A stretch of DNA of 64,000 nt from assembly GCA_002007465.1 (NCBI GenBank), contig LNAC01000685.1, positions 23,289-87,288 of the forward strand, given 5' to 3'. Numbering within the stretch: the first letter of the stretch is position 1; every line of letters starts with the position of its first letter. The notes beneath the pieces are model-generated. The model ran no database searches and had not been told where the DNA came from. It was given only the letters and a program-made list of their open reading frames with translations. A program made the translations under genes and the position numbers. The DNA comes from Ailurus styani. Its lineage: Eukaryota > Chordata > Mammalia > Carnivora > Ailuridae. This document shows positions 33,830-45,755 of the stretch, piece by piece.

Positions 33830-35465
33830 CCTCTCAGCCACTTACTCTCTTACATGAATTTGTAAAATCAGACCTAATCCATCTCCTCAAATTGATTTTC
33901 TTTTTTTGCCTTTCCTGGTAGTTTAAAAGAGGCTGTTGCCCTTTATCAGATCTATTTCAGAATGAAGTGCATTACAATTCTCTGCATGGTGCAACACATG
34001 AGAATATTGGAGTTCTGGTGCATGAAATTAGAATATTAATTTGACATTAGTACACCAAGAACTCATAGAAAGTTTTCTTCTTGACCCATGGAGACCTCAA
34101 TACAAAAATAAAGGTGCTGATCTAGACAATATGTATCATTTCTATAAAGCTGAATGGTTGATTTCTGGTTTTTTAGTTTTAGCTGCTTGCAAGATTTTGG
34201 GCGTCAGCCTACCGTTATTTCTGATATTTATCAAGCCAAATTCCTAACTTGGGCCTTTACCATTTCAATGTTTGCTGCCCCAAATCCCAATTGTCAGCAT
34301 CTACTTCTTTTCACGTGAGAAGTTCCTCCTGCCGTCAGAGGCCACTCTGCTTATGCACATGGCAAGTTCGAGTGCCATGAAATTACTACCACCAGGAGCA
34401 GCCTTCAACCACTGACTCAAAGGAGAAATAGAGTGAATTTGTGTATAAGCACCCCATCTCCCTCACCTCTAGGTGAGATAATTCTGAGGTTCATGGCTCT
34501 ACACTGGCTCCCAGAGCTCCCCCGTTCATTTAAGCCCCAGTTTGCCTGCAGTATAACTTGCTTAATAGTGTAAACTTTATTGGTAACCTTCCCTTCTCTG
34601 TTTGATTTCTCCACTCTCTTGCTGGCCCCTTTAATTCCCAGATCAATTATTTGAAATCAGTGCTTGACTCTGTGTCTACTTTTGGTGTAACCCACATCAA
34701 GTCAGGTGTATTCCTGATTTTTCTCAACTCCCTTTTTTCGTTGCCTACATTCCTGACATCCATATATTTTATTCTCCATTAATTGAGTCTACTCAAACTT
34801 TTATCTAGTTTTCCCAGTCCTGACATATTGTAAGTATCCCTGCTCTCCTACTGTCCATGAATATGATTTAGTATTTGCTATGGTGGAAAGCTAATGGCAG
34901 TGGGAGCCACATCTTTGTAAAGTTGGATAAGACATGGAAACTTCTCCAACTTCAGTTATGACATATGGAAAATGAGCCTAGTTGGTCCTATCATGAAGAT
35001 GGTTTTAAACTTTAAAGTTCTTATGGGTGATTAGTGAGCCAGTATAGGTCATCAGCCTAAGTTGATTCTCTTGCTTCTCATTGTCTGATCACTTTGATAT
35101 CAAGTCTTAACTCTTTCACAGCTGCCCACTCTCCAGGAGCACATGTCAAAGAGTGAGTCTGTTTTTGTCTATAGTATTTGGTTTTTCATTGACCTGGGAA
35201 TATGACATGATATAATAATTGTGCCATAGTTCTTGTCTTGATAGATTATTTTTATAAAACAAATATTTTTTCCATGTTACTGATTAGAAATTTCAGCAGA
35301 AACTACAGTGTTTCATAAGTGTGTATTGAGGTTAGGTGAAAGAAGAAGACAGTGATATGAAAACAAATGTCTTATTTCTACTTCGAACCTCAAGAGCAAT
35401 AAAAGAGAGAAGACTCAAAGCAAAACATAATCTTAGAGTTGCAAATAAACACCAAGGGTCACCAA
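33830..35465. other. Unique or very old sequence, no gene seen
   Basis: No exon recognised. 34400-34870 has pyrimidine-rich sequence that could be an old LTR, but I cannot assign it. Confidence 0.45.
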
Positions 35466-35469
35466 GTAA

Positions 35470-35742
35470 CCATGGTAGTAATAGCTAATGTTTGTTGGAT
35501 ACTGGGGATATGAGAGGCAGTGTTCCAAGCACTTTATAGATGCTACCTCCACAACAACCTTCTGAAGAGGGTTCTATTATCATCATGCCCTGTATCATCA
35601 TTATACAGATAAGGAAACAAGGTCAGAGTAGTTAATTAACTTATTCAAGGTGACATTGCCAGTAAATAGTGAAGCAGGAGTGAAACTCAGGGGGTCAGAT
35701 GCCAGAGTCCAGACTTTTAACCTTCGTACCATGTTGCCTTCC
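35470..35742 (-). repeat. MIR SINE, near complete, antisense
   Basis: 'aatagctaatgtttgttgga', 'caagcactttatagatgcta', 'acagataaggaaacaaggtc' and 'cttcgtaccatgttgccttc' cover the MIR from tail to head. Confidence 0.88.
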
Positions 35743-36080
35743 CAGACTAGGTAGCCCTGTCATGGAGAATCAATGATTTTCAAGGTATTTTGTTTCATGT
35801 TTTATAATCTTAGTTCTTTATCTTGAGTGTAAGTCAGATTCTAAGCTGATTTCTTAAACCATTTGATACTAGTTCTAACTTTCAGAAAAGATTATTTCTA
35901 TCTTGACAGACTTTTGAGGCTTACCCCATCACCTTTGGATTTTCTCTCCTCCAGAATAAATAGGCCCTAAAAATCCCTGCTATAAATCACTTGTGTACTA
36001 TGTATATCCATGATCATAAGAAGGCTCCTGCATATCCGTGCTGGTCATTGATGGAGCTAGTTCTTCACCCAGGCACCAAT
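35743..36080. other. Unique sequence, no gene seen
   Basis: No repeat or gene recognised. Confidence 0.5.
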
Positions 36081-36198
36081 ATGAATTAGCTTTCTTTTTT
36101 TTTTTTTTTCTTTCTTTTTTTTTTTTTTTATTTTTTTTTTTTTTTTTTGCCCAAGGGGTAACGGTTTGGGAATCATCGGNGCAATGAATTAGCTTTCT
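36081..36198 (-). mobile_element. Young L1 3' end with assembly gap, antisense
   Basis: The 15-bp duplication atgaattagctttct lies at 36081-36095 and 36184-36198. Between the copies are a long T-run and 'gcccaaggggtaacggtttg', which matches the antisense L1 terminus at 63801 but is noisy. The single N at 36180 follows. The L1 body is missing at the N, so the true element is longer than shown. Confidence 0.85.
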
Positions 36199-36389
36199 AT
36201 GATGTCTAGCCTTAGGCTTGTTTTCAAGGCAGATGAGTTCAAAATGACTGAATGGAAATAGAAATTCAATGTTGTACAGTAAAGAATTGAAGAACTCCAG
36301 AAACAATGAATACATAAACATACAATGTATTTTCCTGTTTTATTTTTTTTAAAGATCATTTCTATTTCAAGAAAAATGAACATTGTACT

Positions 36390-36800
36390 CTGTAATTTAC
36401 AACATATACGATAATAATCACATAAAGTTAGAAGGGAAGTAAAAAGAAAAATTCTATTGTAAGATTCATATATAAGATGTGATTAATTCAAGGTAGATCA
36501 TGATAAGTTAAGAATATATATTATAATTCTTAGAACAATAACCAAATTATAATTCTTAGTAATAATAACCAAAGAGGTACAGTTAGAAAATAGTAGAATA
36601 GACAGAATACTAAAAGATACTTGACCAATCAAATAAAGAGGTAGAGTTAAACCCAACCATTCCAATAATCACATTAAGTGTTAGTGGACTAAACACTCAG
36701 ATTAAAAGGCAGAGATTGTCAGATTGGGTGGAAAAAATAAAATCTACCTATGTTTTATTTTCAATATAAAGACACACAGAAGTTAAAAGTAATGGTAGAA
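36390..36800 (+). repeat. Old L1 ORF2 fragment, sense
   Basis: 'gagttaaacccaaccattcc', 'agtgttagtggactaaacac' and 'aaaggcagagattgtcagat' correspond to the ORF2 endonuclease region of old L1. It holds an internal 25-base-period duplication of 'ttataattcttag' near 36521-36575. No open frame. Confidence 0.75.
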
Positions 36801-36989
36801 AAAGATATATCCTTAAAGGAACTGAACCACAAAAATTGCATCTCTGTTTCACCTGAAGCAGGAAGAGTAGGATACCAATAGATGTCCACAGTCTTCACAG
36901 AGAAGAAAGCAACACGAGAAGAATCACTCCTTGGAACAAGGAAATGCCAAATGCTGATGGATGCTGAAAACATATCTCAAAGATCCAGC

Positions 36990-39245
36990 AAGTTTAACAC
37001 TCAAATAATGCCTTTCCATTTCTGCTTTGTAGAAAACTGCTGATAGTAGCTATTTTTAATGGGGCAAAAATGATTATTTTTCTGCCACCTCTTCGTGGAT
37101 TGCTTTTCAGCTTCATCCAGCGTCTGGGCTTTGAGCAATAGCAATTACATGACTTGGGTACCAATTTCCTTCACCAGTTGGGTTTGGTGATGGATTTAGA
37201 TGACTGCCATATTTTTTCCTGGTTCAGTGTGTCCTCTTTTCCTGCTGGCTCCATGGCAGTGGCTTTTGCCAAAGCAAACAATAACAGAATATAAGAAAGA
37301 GGAATGAGTTGTTGGCATATTTATTGTTCCAGTTTTGCCAGTGGAATGAAGGGTGTAAAAAGGAAAGAGATGCTGTTGTGGCTTTGTTTGTCATACTTTG
37401 CTGTGGGCCTGTTATTTGGTAAAAAGTAAGTTTTCTGAGTGGCAAGATCTTTTCTATGCATGTAGCACATATGCAATGCATGCTTGGTTCTTCCCAAGCT
37501 GAGAGAACTGCCAGGCTTCTGTGAATGAAAAGGAATCCTGAAATATTCCTTTTCTCCATCTAACCTCCTACTAAGACTCCTGCTTAACATCCTTTCAAAA
37601 GGTCCCTCAGCTGGGTAATTACAGGGATATAATTCCATTGATAGAATCCATGGTTTCAGTCCTGCATGTAAAATGAATTTGAGATAAAGTGGAGATTGTC
37701 TACAACTATGATCCACAGTTTGGCTGGGCTGGGGAGAAACTTTCTGTGGCGAGAAGTTATTTTTCTGGGAATGACTTTAATTAACCTGTCTTCTTTAAGT
37801 CCGCATACTGGAAAGGCTCTTGAAGGTGGCATTTTCTCCAGGCTGTTCAAAGGGAATGAAGGTGACAGTTGAGTTTATTTTCAGCATTGTTAATTTGGTT
37901 GATGTTGGGGCCTTTCCAAAGAAACCACTAAAGCTATCATAGAAAATTAAGGGTAACTCATTTGAGAAGGATTCTGGAACATTTGGCTCTTGTAGTGGCC
38001 TGCATAATGTTTTTCAAAAAAAAAAAAAAGGATGAATTCATTATCTCCAAATAGTGGAAAATATTATAAATGGCAGTAAATGAAGTAAATGGGAGTTTCC
38101 ACTATAATGTACTATTCTTTAAGCCAGCCACCCAGCAAGAACACAATTTGGTTTGCTGGGTGGGGAGTCTTTTAACTAAAATGCAAGAGACTATTCTTGG
38201 GCTCCAAGTGATGTTTTAGAATAAGGCATTCCTTCTGCTGCTGTGGCTCTTTTGGTTTATTGCCCATCGGGGCTGTGCATGTCCTGCAGCTTGTTGAACT
38301 GAACCTGAATGGAGCTCTCAACTCTTCAACTTAGATCTGACCTTAGGGTGTTGCTTTCCTGCCTGACTCAGCCTTCAGGAGAAAAGAAAATAGAAAACTA
38401 ACCTCTCCTTTTGTGAGGAAATGGTCTCTCTTGCTTTTGGATGCCTCTCCTGCTCTGACTGCCTTTGCCAGCCTGCAGAACAAAAGCCGTGGCTGTGTTT
38501 CCTTCTTGTCAGTGGGATGCTTCACTAAGCATGTCTGCTCAGGCCTGGGCTATGATGTTCCTCGGCAGACCCATCCTCCTATCCTGGGGGCTGAACTTGT
38601 GAGTGTACAGCTTTCCCACACAGGACCAGAAGGCCACATTCATCACTGCCATCACCATCTCCCTTTCCTGATGTAAAAGATCCATGAAGGAGGTCCCCCA
38701 CCTTCACTGGCTTCTTGATGCCACCTTCACCTAAATGAGTGAGTTACCAACTGGCCCAGACTGGAGGCAAGGTCCGTCTTGCCTGATGGATTCTCTTCTC
38801 TTCTTCTGGCTAATGAAGTGGGTCATCTATAGGATAGGATCTTCTGTTCCTCTCCTTAACCAATTTTAGTGATTGTTGAGAAATTGTGAAATATGTACAG
38901 GTCGTTATAGGCTCTTGGTACCTGATATTTGCTATGGATTCTAGAAACTAGAATAATTATGTCTATATTTATATAAATTGTAAAATAAACTCCTCTCTAG
39001 GGCTTTATTTTCTACTTTTTTTTCTGAATACAAATTATCTTGTATTGAACAAAAAACAACCCTTAAGTTTGGTCTGTGAATTCTTGCTAGTCCATGGAAA
39101 TTGTGGGGTACTGATGCCAAATTCAACTGTACAAGTACTGTTGAGAACTCACTATATGTGAATTCCAAAAGAAATATGAGTCGTAGCTCAGATCTTAATA
39201 AGCATAAAATCTACTTGAAAAGACAGAATAAGCCTTTATGGAACA
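36990..39245. other. Repeat-poor stretch, no gene seen
   Basis: About 2.2 kb without a recognised mobile element. Three overlapping antisense frames (up to 131 codons, 37224-37850) show no domain or splice context and are taken as chance. A candidate for conserved noncoding sequence, unproven. Confidence 0.45.
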
Positions 39246-39246
39246 T

Positions 39247-39296
39247 CTATGTATTTCCTCTTGTTTGATTTGCATGTTTGTATTTCCTCTTGTTTA
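39247..39296 (+). repeat. Short tandem duplication
   Basis: gtatttcctcttgttt is present twice with a 31-base period, just before the satellite-like block. Confidence 0.9.
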
Positions 39297-39677
39297 ACGT
39301 GTGTGTATGTACATGTACATATACAACACCCATATATGTACCCATGTACATCAATATGGATGGATTCACACACATATGTGCACATGCTTGTACATACACA
39401 CAAACATGCACATATATACTTCTGTATAGAAACACACATATGCATACATACATTCATGTCCTTGTATACACCTATATACATACAGACATATACAACCATT
39501 CACATATACTTACACATATGTGCACACACATACGCATACATATTCTCACATGCATGTACCCACTTACATACATGTGTACACATTCATACAGTATGTACAC
39601 ATGTACCTGCACACACACATGCACACACACAAGTATACACACTTGTACACATATACATATGCAAATATATACACATT
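39297..39677 (+). repeat. Complex (ACAT/ACACAT)n satellite-like block
   Basis: About 380 bases made almost wholly of alternating purine-pyrimidine: TGTGTATG, then CACACATATG, CATACATA, ACACATGCAC. Frames stay open in several phases on both strands, giving false proteins of 146 and 198 residues rich in His, Thr, Tyr and Cys. Prone to slippage and to Z-DNA or cruciform structure. Confidence 0.95.
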
Positions 39678-40155
39678 TTTATTTATTAATGGCTAGAACT
39701 CCTAGATCCACATTAATAGTTGTGTGTTCTTATTTCAAAAATTATTTTGATATAGATGCTTTTAGTGTTTCACCATTAAGAATGGTGCTGACATATGTTT
39801 TGAAATATATGTATTTTTCAACCATGTTAAGGAACTTTTTGTTCTTGATTTACTTTGGGATTTTTTTGGTCTGAGAAATTTGAAAAATACCCCAAAGTAA
39901 AATGAATAATGACAATGTTAATGTATCTCTCAATCATTAATTCTGATTGGGAATGTTTTGTTCCATTTGTTTTGTCCTAATTTAAATGAAAGAAATAAAG
40001 CATTACAGGAGAGTTGGCATTTTCTTTGTCTTCTGTCTTCAGTTTTTTCCTCATGCCTCAAACACAGAAGAAAATGTGAACTAAGCACATCTCTTTTTCA
40101 TTCTACTTTAATGCACTTACATAAATATGTATATCTCCATGAATAATGTTTAATG
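39678..40155. other. AT-rich sequence, no gene seen
   Basis: May be the edge of the old LINE that follows; no gene. Confidence 0.45.
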
Positions 40156-40159
40156 TTCA

Positions 40160-40790
40160 TTTTATCATGTTTGGAAATTAGACATAAATGTCAAGGTGTA
40201 TACTATCTGAAATCTGCTTTGTTCTACTCAGCATTTTGTGTGGAGCTCTAATTATATGACTGAATAGAGTTATGTTATTTTAACAATTGTATTCTAGTAT
40301 ATGAATATATCATGTTAGTTATTCATCGATGTAATTCTGAAGGTTTTTTCCCCTATTTTAAAGTGCTTTGCAATGGACATAATTTGACACATTTGTTTAC
40401 AAATATACACAAGAATATTTTTAGAGTATGTGCCCAGGAATAGAATTTCTCAGTTATAGAATATTAAGTATTCAATTTGACTAGATAGTGCCAAGTTCTT
40501 CAAAGTGATTTGACTGATTTAAACTTCTACCAGGAGTATATGAAAGTTGTTTCCCTATGTCCTTGTCATCTTTTTTTTTTATAGCTTTAATGTTAGCCTA
40601 TATGAGGCTACCAGATATTTTAACGTTAGTCTATATGAGGATGTGAGGTGGTATATTGTTCAATTTATAGGTCCTAAGAAGTTTTCTAGAAATGGAAATA
40701 AATGTTTTGCTTCAATGCCTTTTCTGAATACATTGAAGATCTTTTTTTTAGCAATTTGCATTTTAAATTATGTTTACTGACTTTTAATAA
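40160..40790 (-). repeat. Ancient L1 remnant, antisense
   Basis: 'tgctttgttctactcagcat', 'tatgtgcccaggaatagaat', 'agtgccaagttcttcaaagt' and 'aacttctaccaggagtatat' follow antisense L1 3' sequence. Holds a 33-base-period duplication: taatgttagcctatatgagg at 40588 and taacgttagtctatatgagg at 40621. Confidence 0.65.
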
Positions 40791-41264
40791 TTGAATTTTA
40801 TGATTCCCATAGATCATGATTTGTTATTTGTTTTATGTACTGCCACACTGCATTTATTGATACTTAATTTATAAGTTTTTTGTATCAATATTTATTATGA
40901 AATTTGTTCTGTATTTTTTCTTATACTATTTTTCCCAGCTTTTAGTATTAGTTTTAGGTTCTCTTCATAAAAAATTAGGAAAGATCCTTTCTTTAGAGTC
41001 TGGAATATGTTATCTAGTATAGGAAAAAAATCTCTTTGTTTTCAAAACTATCTTTTGAAAAATTCACCCTTGGAACCAGCTGATCCTGGTGACTTTTGGG
41101 ATTTTAGTTAGGGTAGGTTGGGAAGATATGGAGGTAACTCTTTATAAATGCCCATAGTTTCTTCCTTGGCTATTTGTGTCAGATTTTTCTACCTCAGATT
41201 GTTTCGACATTGCTAATTTTTTTCCTAGAAAGTTAACTTATTCTCCTAGTTTTCAAATTAATTC
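40791..41264. other. AT-rich sequence, possibly old LINE, no gene seen
   Basis: Contains 'gaaccagctgatcctggtga' near 41073, reminiscent of L1 ORF2 antisense. Otherwise unassigned. Confidence 0.4.
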
Positions 41265-42050
41265 ACTTACAGTGAAAGTGAGGTATATAAGTGATCTTCC
41301 AGAAGGTATAAAGAGCTATTACATCTCAACAAAAAAAAGACAACTCAATTAAAAAATGAGCAAAGGATCTGAATATATATTTGTCCAAAGAATATGTATA
41401 AATATCTGATAAACATTTGGAAATATGCTCAAAATCATTAGACATTAGGGAAATACAAATCAAAACCACAAGGAGATACAACTTTACATTCACTAGAATG
41501 ACTGTAATAAAAAAAGACAATAACATATATTGGCTTAAATACAAAAGAGTGGGAACATTCATACATTGCTAGTGAGAATGTAAAATAATGCAGCTGCTTT
41601 GGAAAACAGTCTGATAGTTCCTCAAAAAGTTACAAATTGAATTACCATTTGACCCAGCAATTCCACACTTAAGTATGTACCCAATAGGATTGAAAACATA
41701 TGTCTAAACAAACACTTACATACAAATGTTTACAGCAGTATTATTCATAATAGTAAGAAAAATGGAATCAACCCAAATGCCCATCATATTATATGATTCC
41801 ATTTATATCAAATATTCAGGATAGGCAAATTCATAGAGACAGAAAGTAAATTAGTGGCTGCCAGAGGCTGAGGGAGGAGGAATTGGAAGTGGTACTACTA
41901 AGTAGGCAGTTTCTTCTTGGGGTGATGGAAATGTTCTGGAATTGGATAATGGTGATAGTTGCACATTTTTACTAGAAATAATTGACCTGTATGCATACAC
42001 CTTAAAGTGGTGAGTTTTGTGGTATTTAAATTATATGTCAGTACAGCATA
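41265..42050 (+). repeat. Old L1, ORF2 end and 3' UTR, sense
   Basis: 'caactcaattaaaaaatgag', 'aaaaccacaaggagataca', 'accatttgacccagcaattc', 'gtggctgccagaggctgagg' and 'ttgcacatttttactagaaa' give L1 in order. An internal deletion joins 'aaatgcccatcata' to the 3' UTR, removing the ORF2 terminus. Confidence 0.88.
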
Positions 42051-42111
42051 TTAGTGATATTAAGAACATAGAATCTTAGAGTTGGAAGAGATTTTAGAAG
42101 TCACAAATTTC

Positions 42112-42558
42112 AAATGCAATCTTTTTAAAATTTAAATTCAATGTAATTAACATATAGTATATTATTAGTCTCAGAGGTAGAATTTAGTGATTCATCAGTT
42201 ACATTTAACACCCAATGCTCATTCCATCAACTGCCCTCCTTAATGTCCATCACCCAGTTACCCCATCCCCCCACCCATCCCCCTTCCAGCAACCCTCAGT
42301 TTGTTTCCTATAGCTAAGGGTCTCTTATGGTTTGTCTACCTCTCTGTTTTCGTCTTATTTTTCCTTCCTTTCCCCTATGTTCATCTGTTTTGTTTCTTAA
42401 ATTCCACATATGAGTGGAATTATATGACATTTGTTTTTTTCTGACTTATTTTGCATAGCATAATATCCTCTAGTTCCATCCATGCCATTGCAAATGGCAA
42501 AATTTCATTCTTTTTGATGACTGAGTAATATTCCTCTGTGTGTGTGCGCGCGCGTGCA

Positions 42559-42605
<47 letters not shown>

Positions 42606-42842
42606 CACCACATCTTTTTTATCCATTCTTCTGTCGATGGACATCTGGGCTCATTCCATATTTTGGCTACTGTGGATGTTGCTGTTATAAATATTGGAGT
42701 GCATGTGCCCTTTTGAATCACTATGTATGTATCCTTTGGATAAACATCCAGTAGTGCAATTGCTGGGTCATAGGGTAGCTCTATTTTTAACTTTTTGAGG
42801 AACCTCCATACTGTTTTCCAGAGTGACTGCACCAGTTTGCAT
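42112..42842 (-). mobile_element. Carnivore L1 3' end, antisense, 5' truncated
   Basis: 3' UTR ('taacatatagtatattatta', 'caaccctcagtttgtttcct') then the ORF2 C-terminal region. The antisense frames at 42420-42644 and 42605-42832 keep recognisable ORF2 C-terminal residues (CPSTEEWIKKMW) but are shifted against each other. Belongs to a different 3'-tail lineage from 48509-49578 and 57702-58004. Confidence 0.9.
42537..42600 (+). repeat. (GC)n/(TG)n tract inside L1
   Basis: 'tgtgcgcgcgcgtgcatgcg' followed by about 16 TG units. It has grown at the place where related L1 copies carry a short TATATA/TG stretch. Confidence 0.95.
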
Positions 42843-42844
42843 CT

Positions 42845-43640
42845 AATACGAATGGGCCAGATCTTTGGTTGAGATTTTTACCTCTTTAAACTGGAGCTTA
42901 GAACCATTCAAAGGGGATGATTCAGTTTTTGATCAGATTTAATGGCTAGAAAATTTATTGACTTGAAATCTTCCTTAAATTATCCTGTTCTGCTATAATG
43001 AGCAAAACAGAGGAAATTTCTCTGCCACACAGTCTTCTATCACATATTTGAAGATAGACCTCATGTCCCTCCTATGTCTCCCCCCCCCCAAAATGTTAAA
43101 TGTTAATTTGGGGATAGTGGCATTACCAGAGGTTTAATTTTGTGTCTTTCTTTTTATTGTACTTATTTAGTTTCTCTAAAACTACTCCAAACATCATGTT
43201 TGTTATGTAATAGGAAGAAAAATATGTTGACAAATATGCCTTCCCAAATTGAGAGTCACTTGATCAGGGAATGGGGCTGTGGGTCTGTTTATTTACTTGT
43301 TGCAGGGCTAATTTTGGGAAAAATTGTAAGAATTACAAATATCAGCTCAGCCATGCTCCCACTCCCCTCCTCCTTCCAACCTCTTGATTGAAGGCCTTCT
43401 TCCATATTCTCTTACAAATCTGAGCTTAGCTAGATTCATTCCCCAGTTGAAGGCACAAGGAGGCAGAAACAGAAGACCCAATCCCTATCAATTAACTCAA
43501 GAGTCTGTGCCCTGCAAAGATACGAATTTCCTTTAATTACTTCTAATTTTGCAATAGTAGCAAAGAGTAGAAAAGTCTTCTTTTCAAGTAGAAACTAGGA
43601 TGAATAGAAACACAGGTAAAAAAGAACTTAAAAGAATGCA
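42845..43640. other. Unique sequence, no gene seen
   Basis: Nothing recognised except a run of nine C at 43081. Confidence 0.5.
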
Positions 43641-43648
43641 CATGTCCT

Positions 43649-43824
43649 GGGGTGCCTAGGTGGCTCAGTCCTTTAAGCATCCAACTCTTGATTTTTGCTC
43701 AGGTATCAGGGTTGTGGGATCAAGCACTGTGTAGGGCTCTGCACTCAGCAGAGTCTCCTTGGGAGTCTCTTTCTCTCCTTCTGCCCCTCCTTTCTCTCTC
43801 TCTAAAATAAATAAATCTTAAAAA
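43649..43824 (+). mobile_element. Older CAN-SINE, sense
   Basis: 'ggggtgcctaggtggctcag', 'gggttgtgggatcaagcact' and 'ctctctaaaataaataaatc'. The flanks 'cacatgtc' on both sides are a short target duplication. Confidence 0.9.
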
Positions 43825-44024
43825 TCCACATGTCTAATGCAAAGAGTGAGTGAATGCGATTAGAATCAAGGAGAAGAATGCCTGTTTCTTCTCCTTGCCT
43901 CAAATGTGTTCCTTGAATAAACCTGTCAAACACATAACACTGGGCAGATGGACCCTATGTCTGACCCAGTGTGCCTGAAAGTAGGATTCTATCCCTCCCT
44001 TTATTGACTTATGATTAATAGAAT

Positions 44025-44290
44025 AGCATGATGGTTAAAAATGCAGACTCTGAAATGGACTGTCTGAGTTTGGATCCTAGGTCCATGTCTCATTTTCCTC
44101 ATCTGTGAGCAATTACAACTTTACAGGGTTGCTGTAAGGATTAGAGCTAATACACACATATGCATATGCACACAAATATATGTAAATCACACATATATGT
44201 ATACATACAGAAAGAGATGAGAGAGAGATGAGAGAAGACAGAGTACTTAAAGTAGCTCCTACTACATAGTACATACCATACAAATCTATA
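44025..44290 (+). repeat. MIR SINE interrupted by (CA)/(GAGA) tract
   Basis: 'gcatgatggttaaaaatgca', 'ctcattttcctcatctgtga' and 'gggttgctgtaaggattaga', then a CA/TA microsatellite (44150-44240), then 'aaagtagctcctactacata' of the MIR tail. Confidence 0.8.
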
Positions 44291-44299
44291 TAAATGTTA

Positions 44300-44480
44300 G
44301 CTACTGCCCTTGCTATTGTTGTGGTTTCAGATTGTGTTTGGGTCTAAATCTTTTAAACTCAGTGTATACTTTATACTTACAACACATATCGATTTGGATG
44401 CTAAATTTTCATTTATAGTTGAAAAACATGCACAAGAAAAAGAAGATTCACATGCCTAAATTGTTCTGGAAAGAGCCTGA
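44300..44480 (+). mobile_element. hAT-type MITE fragment, same family as 46063-46376
   Basis: 'aactcagtgtatactttata', 'cttacaacacatatcgattt' and 'ggatgctaaattttcattta' align in order with 46100-46175 ('atcaagtatatattttacac...ggatgctcaattttcatttt'). Confidence 0.6.
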
Positions 44481-44929
44481 CTTTCTACAGCTTATTCTTT
44501 ACTTGCACCTGTTAACTGACCATTGCTTTGGTTCAACTGATGCTCAGAAAGGCTGTTCACTCCCTACTTAATCCACCCATGGCTCCTGTTGACCTAGACT
44601 TGCTGTCTCTATAATTCCTCTTCCAGCTTTCCACAGCAAAGAGGCCACATTGCAAAGCTGAATAGGGATTCAATAAGGCAGCTATAAAACCTCAAAACCT
44701 CCCTAATCCATAGGACAGTTACTGACTGCTTTGGTTATCCCCATCTCCTGCACAGGGGCTGCTGGAGCCCCATTTTCATGTCTCCAGTCCATGGCCTTGT
44801 AGGTGAGACTCTGACTTCCTTGTATTCCTTAAGGCTGGCAGTTCCAGGAGACCACAGTACAATGTCTCTTCTCTGCTTAACTGTGTTATGTGTACTTTGT
44901 GTTCTCAACCATGCCTGAGGTGAGTCATC

Positions 44930-45070
44930 CATTCATTCATTTGTTCAATTATTCATTCACTCAAAGTCTTTACTGAGAACCTGCTACATGCTACACTTCG
45001 CAGATGATGGATGCAATTATGAACTACACAGACATTTGCCCTGCCTTCATACAGTGAGTAGGGTATCTGG
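44930..45070 (-). repeat. L2 remnant, antisense 3' end
   Basis: 'cattcattcatttgttcaat' then 'tactgagaacctgctacatg' and 'tgccctgccttcatacagtg'. The 44481-44929 interval upstream shows nothing recognisable. Confidence 0.6.
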
Positions 45071-45183
45071 TATTGAAGATGGTATTGACTTCTCAGTATC
45101 AAGTTAACTCCGAGATTTTTTCCAGTGTAATCTGATGAAAGAAGACATTTAGGCAATTCTAGAGGAGAAAGACATTAGGGGTA

Positions 45184-45241
45184 AAGTAGCGAATTAATTT
45201 TAATACTATTTTTATTTAACCAAATACATCCAAAATATCAT
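45184..45241 (+). mobile_element. hAT-type MITE, left part (split)
   Basis: 'gaattaattttaatactatt' and 'tttaaccaaatacatccaaa' match the AT-rich interior of the 'cagtgctgtccaatag' MITE family. The element continues at 46063 after an L1 insertion. Confidence 0.65.
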
Positions 45242-45307
45242 CCTACCTTTTGTGACAATATGGATGGACTTTGAGGGCATTATGCCAAGTGAAATAAACC
45301 AGGCAGA

Positions 45308-45501
45308 CGGGACAGCTGGGTGGCTTAGTTGGTAAAGCGGCTGTCTTGGGCTCAGGTCATGATCCTGGGGTCCTGGGATCGAGTCCAACATTGGGCACCT
45401 TGCTCAGCAAAGAGTCTGCTTCTCCCTCTGCCTGCTCTGCCTACTGCTCCCTCTGCTCTCTCTCTCAATCTGACAAATAAATAAATAATATTTAAAAAAA
45501 A
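45308..45501 (+). mobile_element. CAN-SINE, sense, inside L1
   Basis: 'gctgggtggcttagttggta', 'gggtcctgggatcgagtcca' and tail 'gacaaataaataaataatat'. The duplication gaaataa(a/g)ccaggcaga is at 45291-45307 and 45502-45518. Confidence 0.92.
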
Positions 45502-45755
45502 GAAATAAGCCAGGCAGAGAAAGACAAATATTGCATGATATCGCTTATATGTAGAATCTTAAAAAAAAAAAGTCAAACTCATAAAAACAAAGTAGAAATA
45601 TGATTGCTGGGACTGGGGGTGGGGTAGGGGAAATAGAAGTTGATAAGAGGGTACAAACTTTCAGCTGTTAGATGAATAAGGTCTGAGGGCCTCATGTAAA
45701 ACGTAGTGACTATAGTTGATAGAATCATATTGTATAATTGAATTTGCTAAGAGAG

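Noticed and set aside
37224..37850. Three overlapping antisense frames of 64-131 codons
   Set aside because: No shared domain, no splice-site pattern that links them, and no codon-use signal that I can see.
39278..39874. 198-codon open frame rich in His, Thr, Tyr and Cys
   Set aside because: Product of the alternating CA/TA tract; other frames are open across the same block on both strands.
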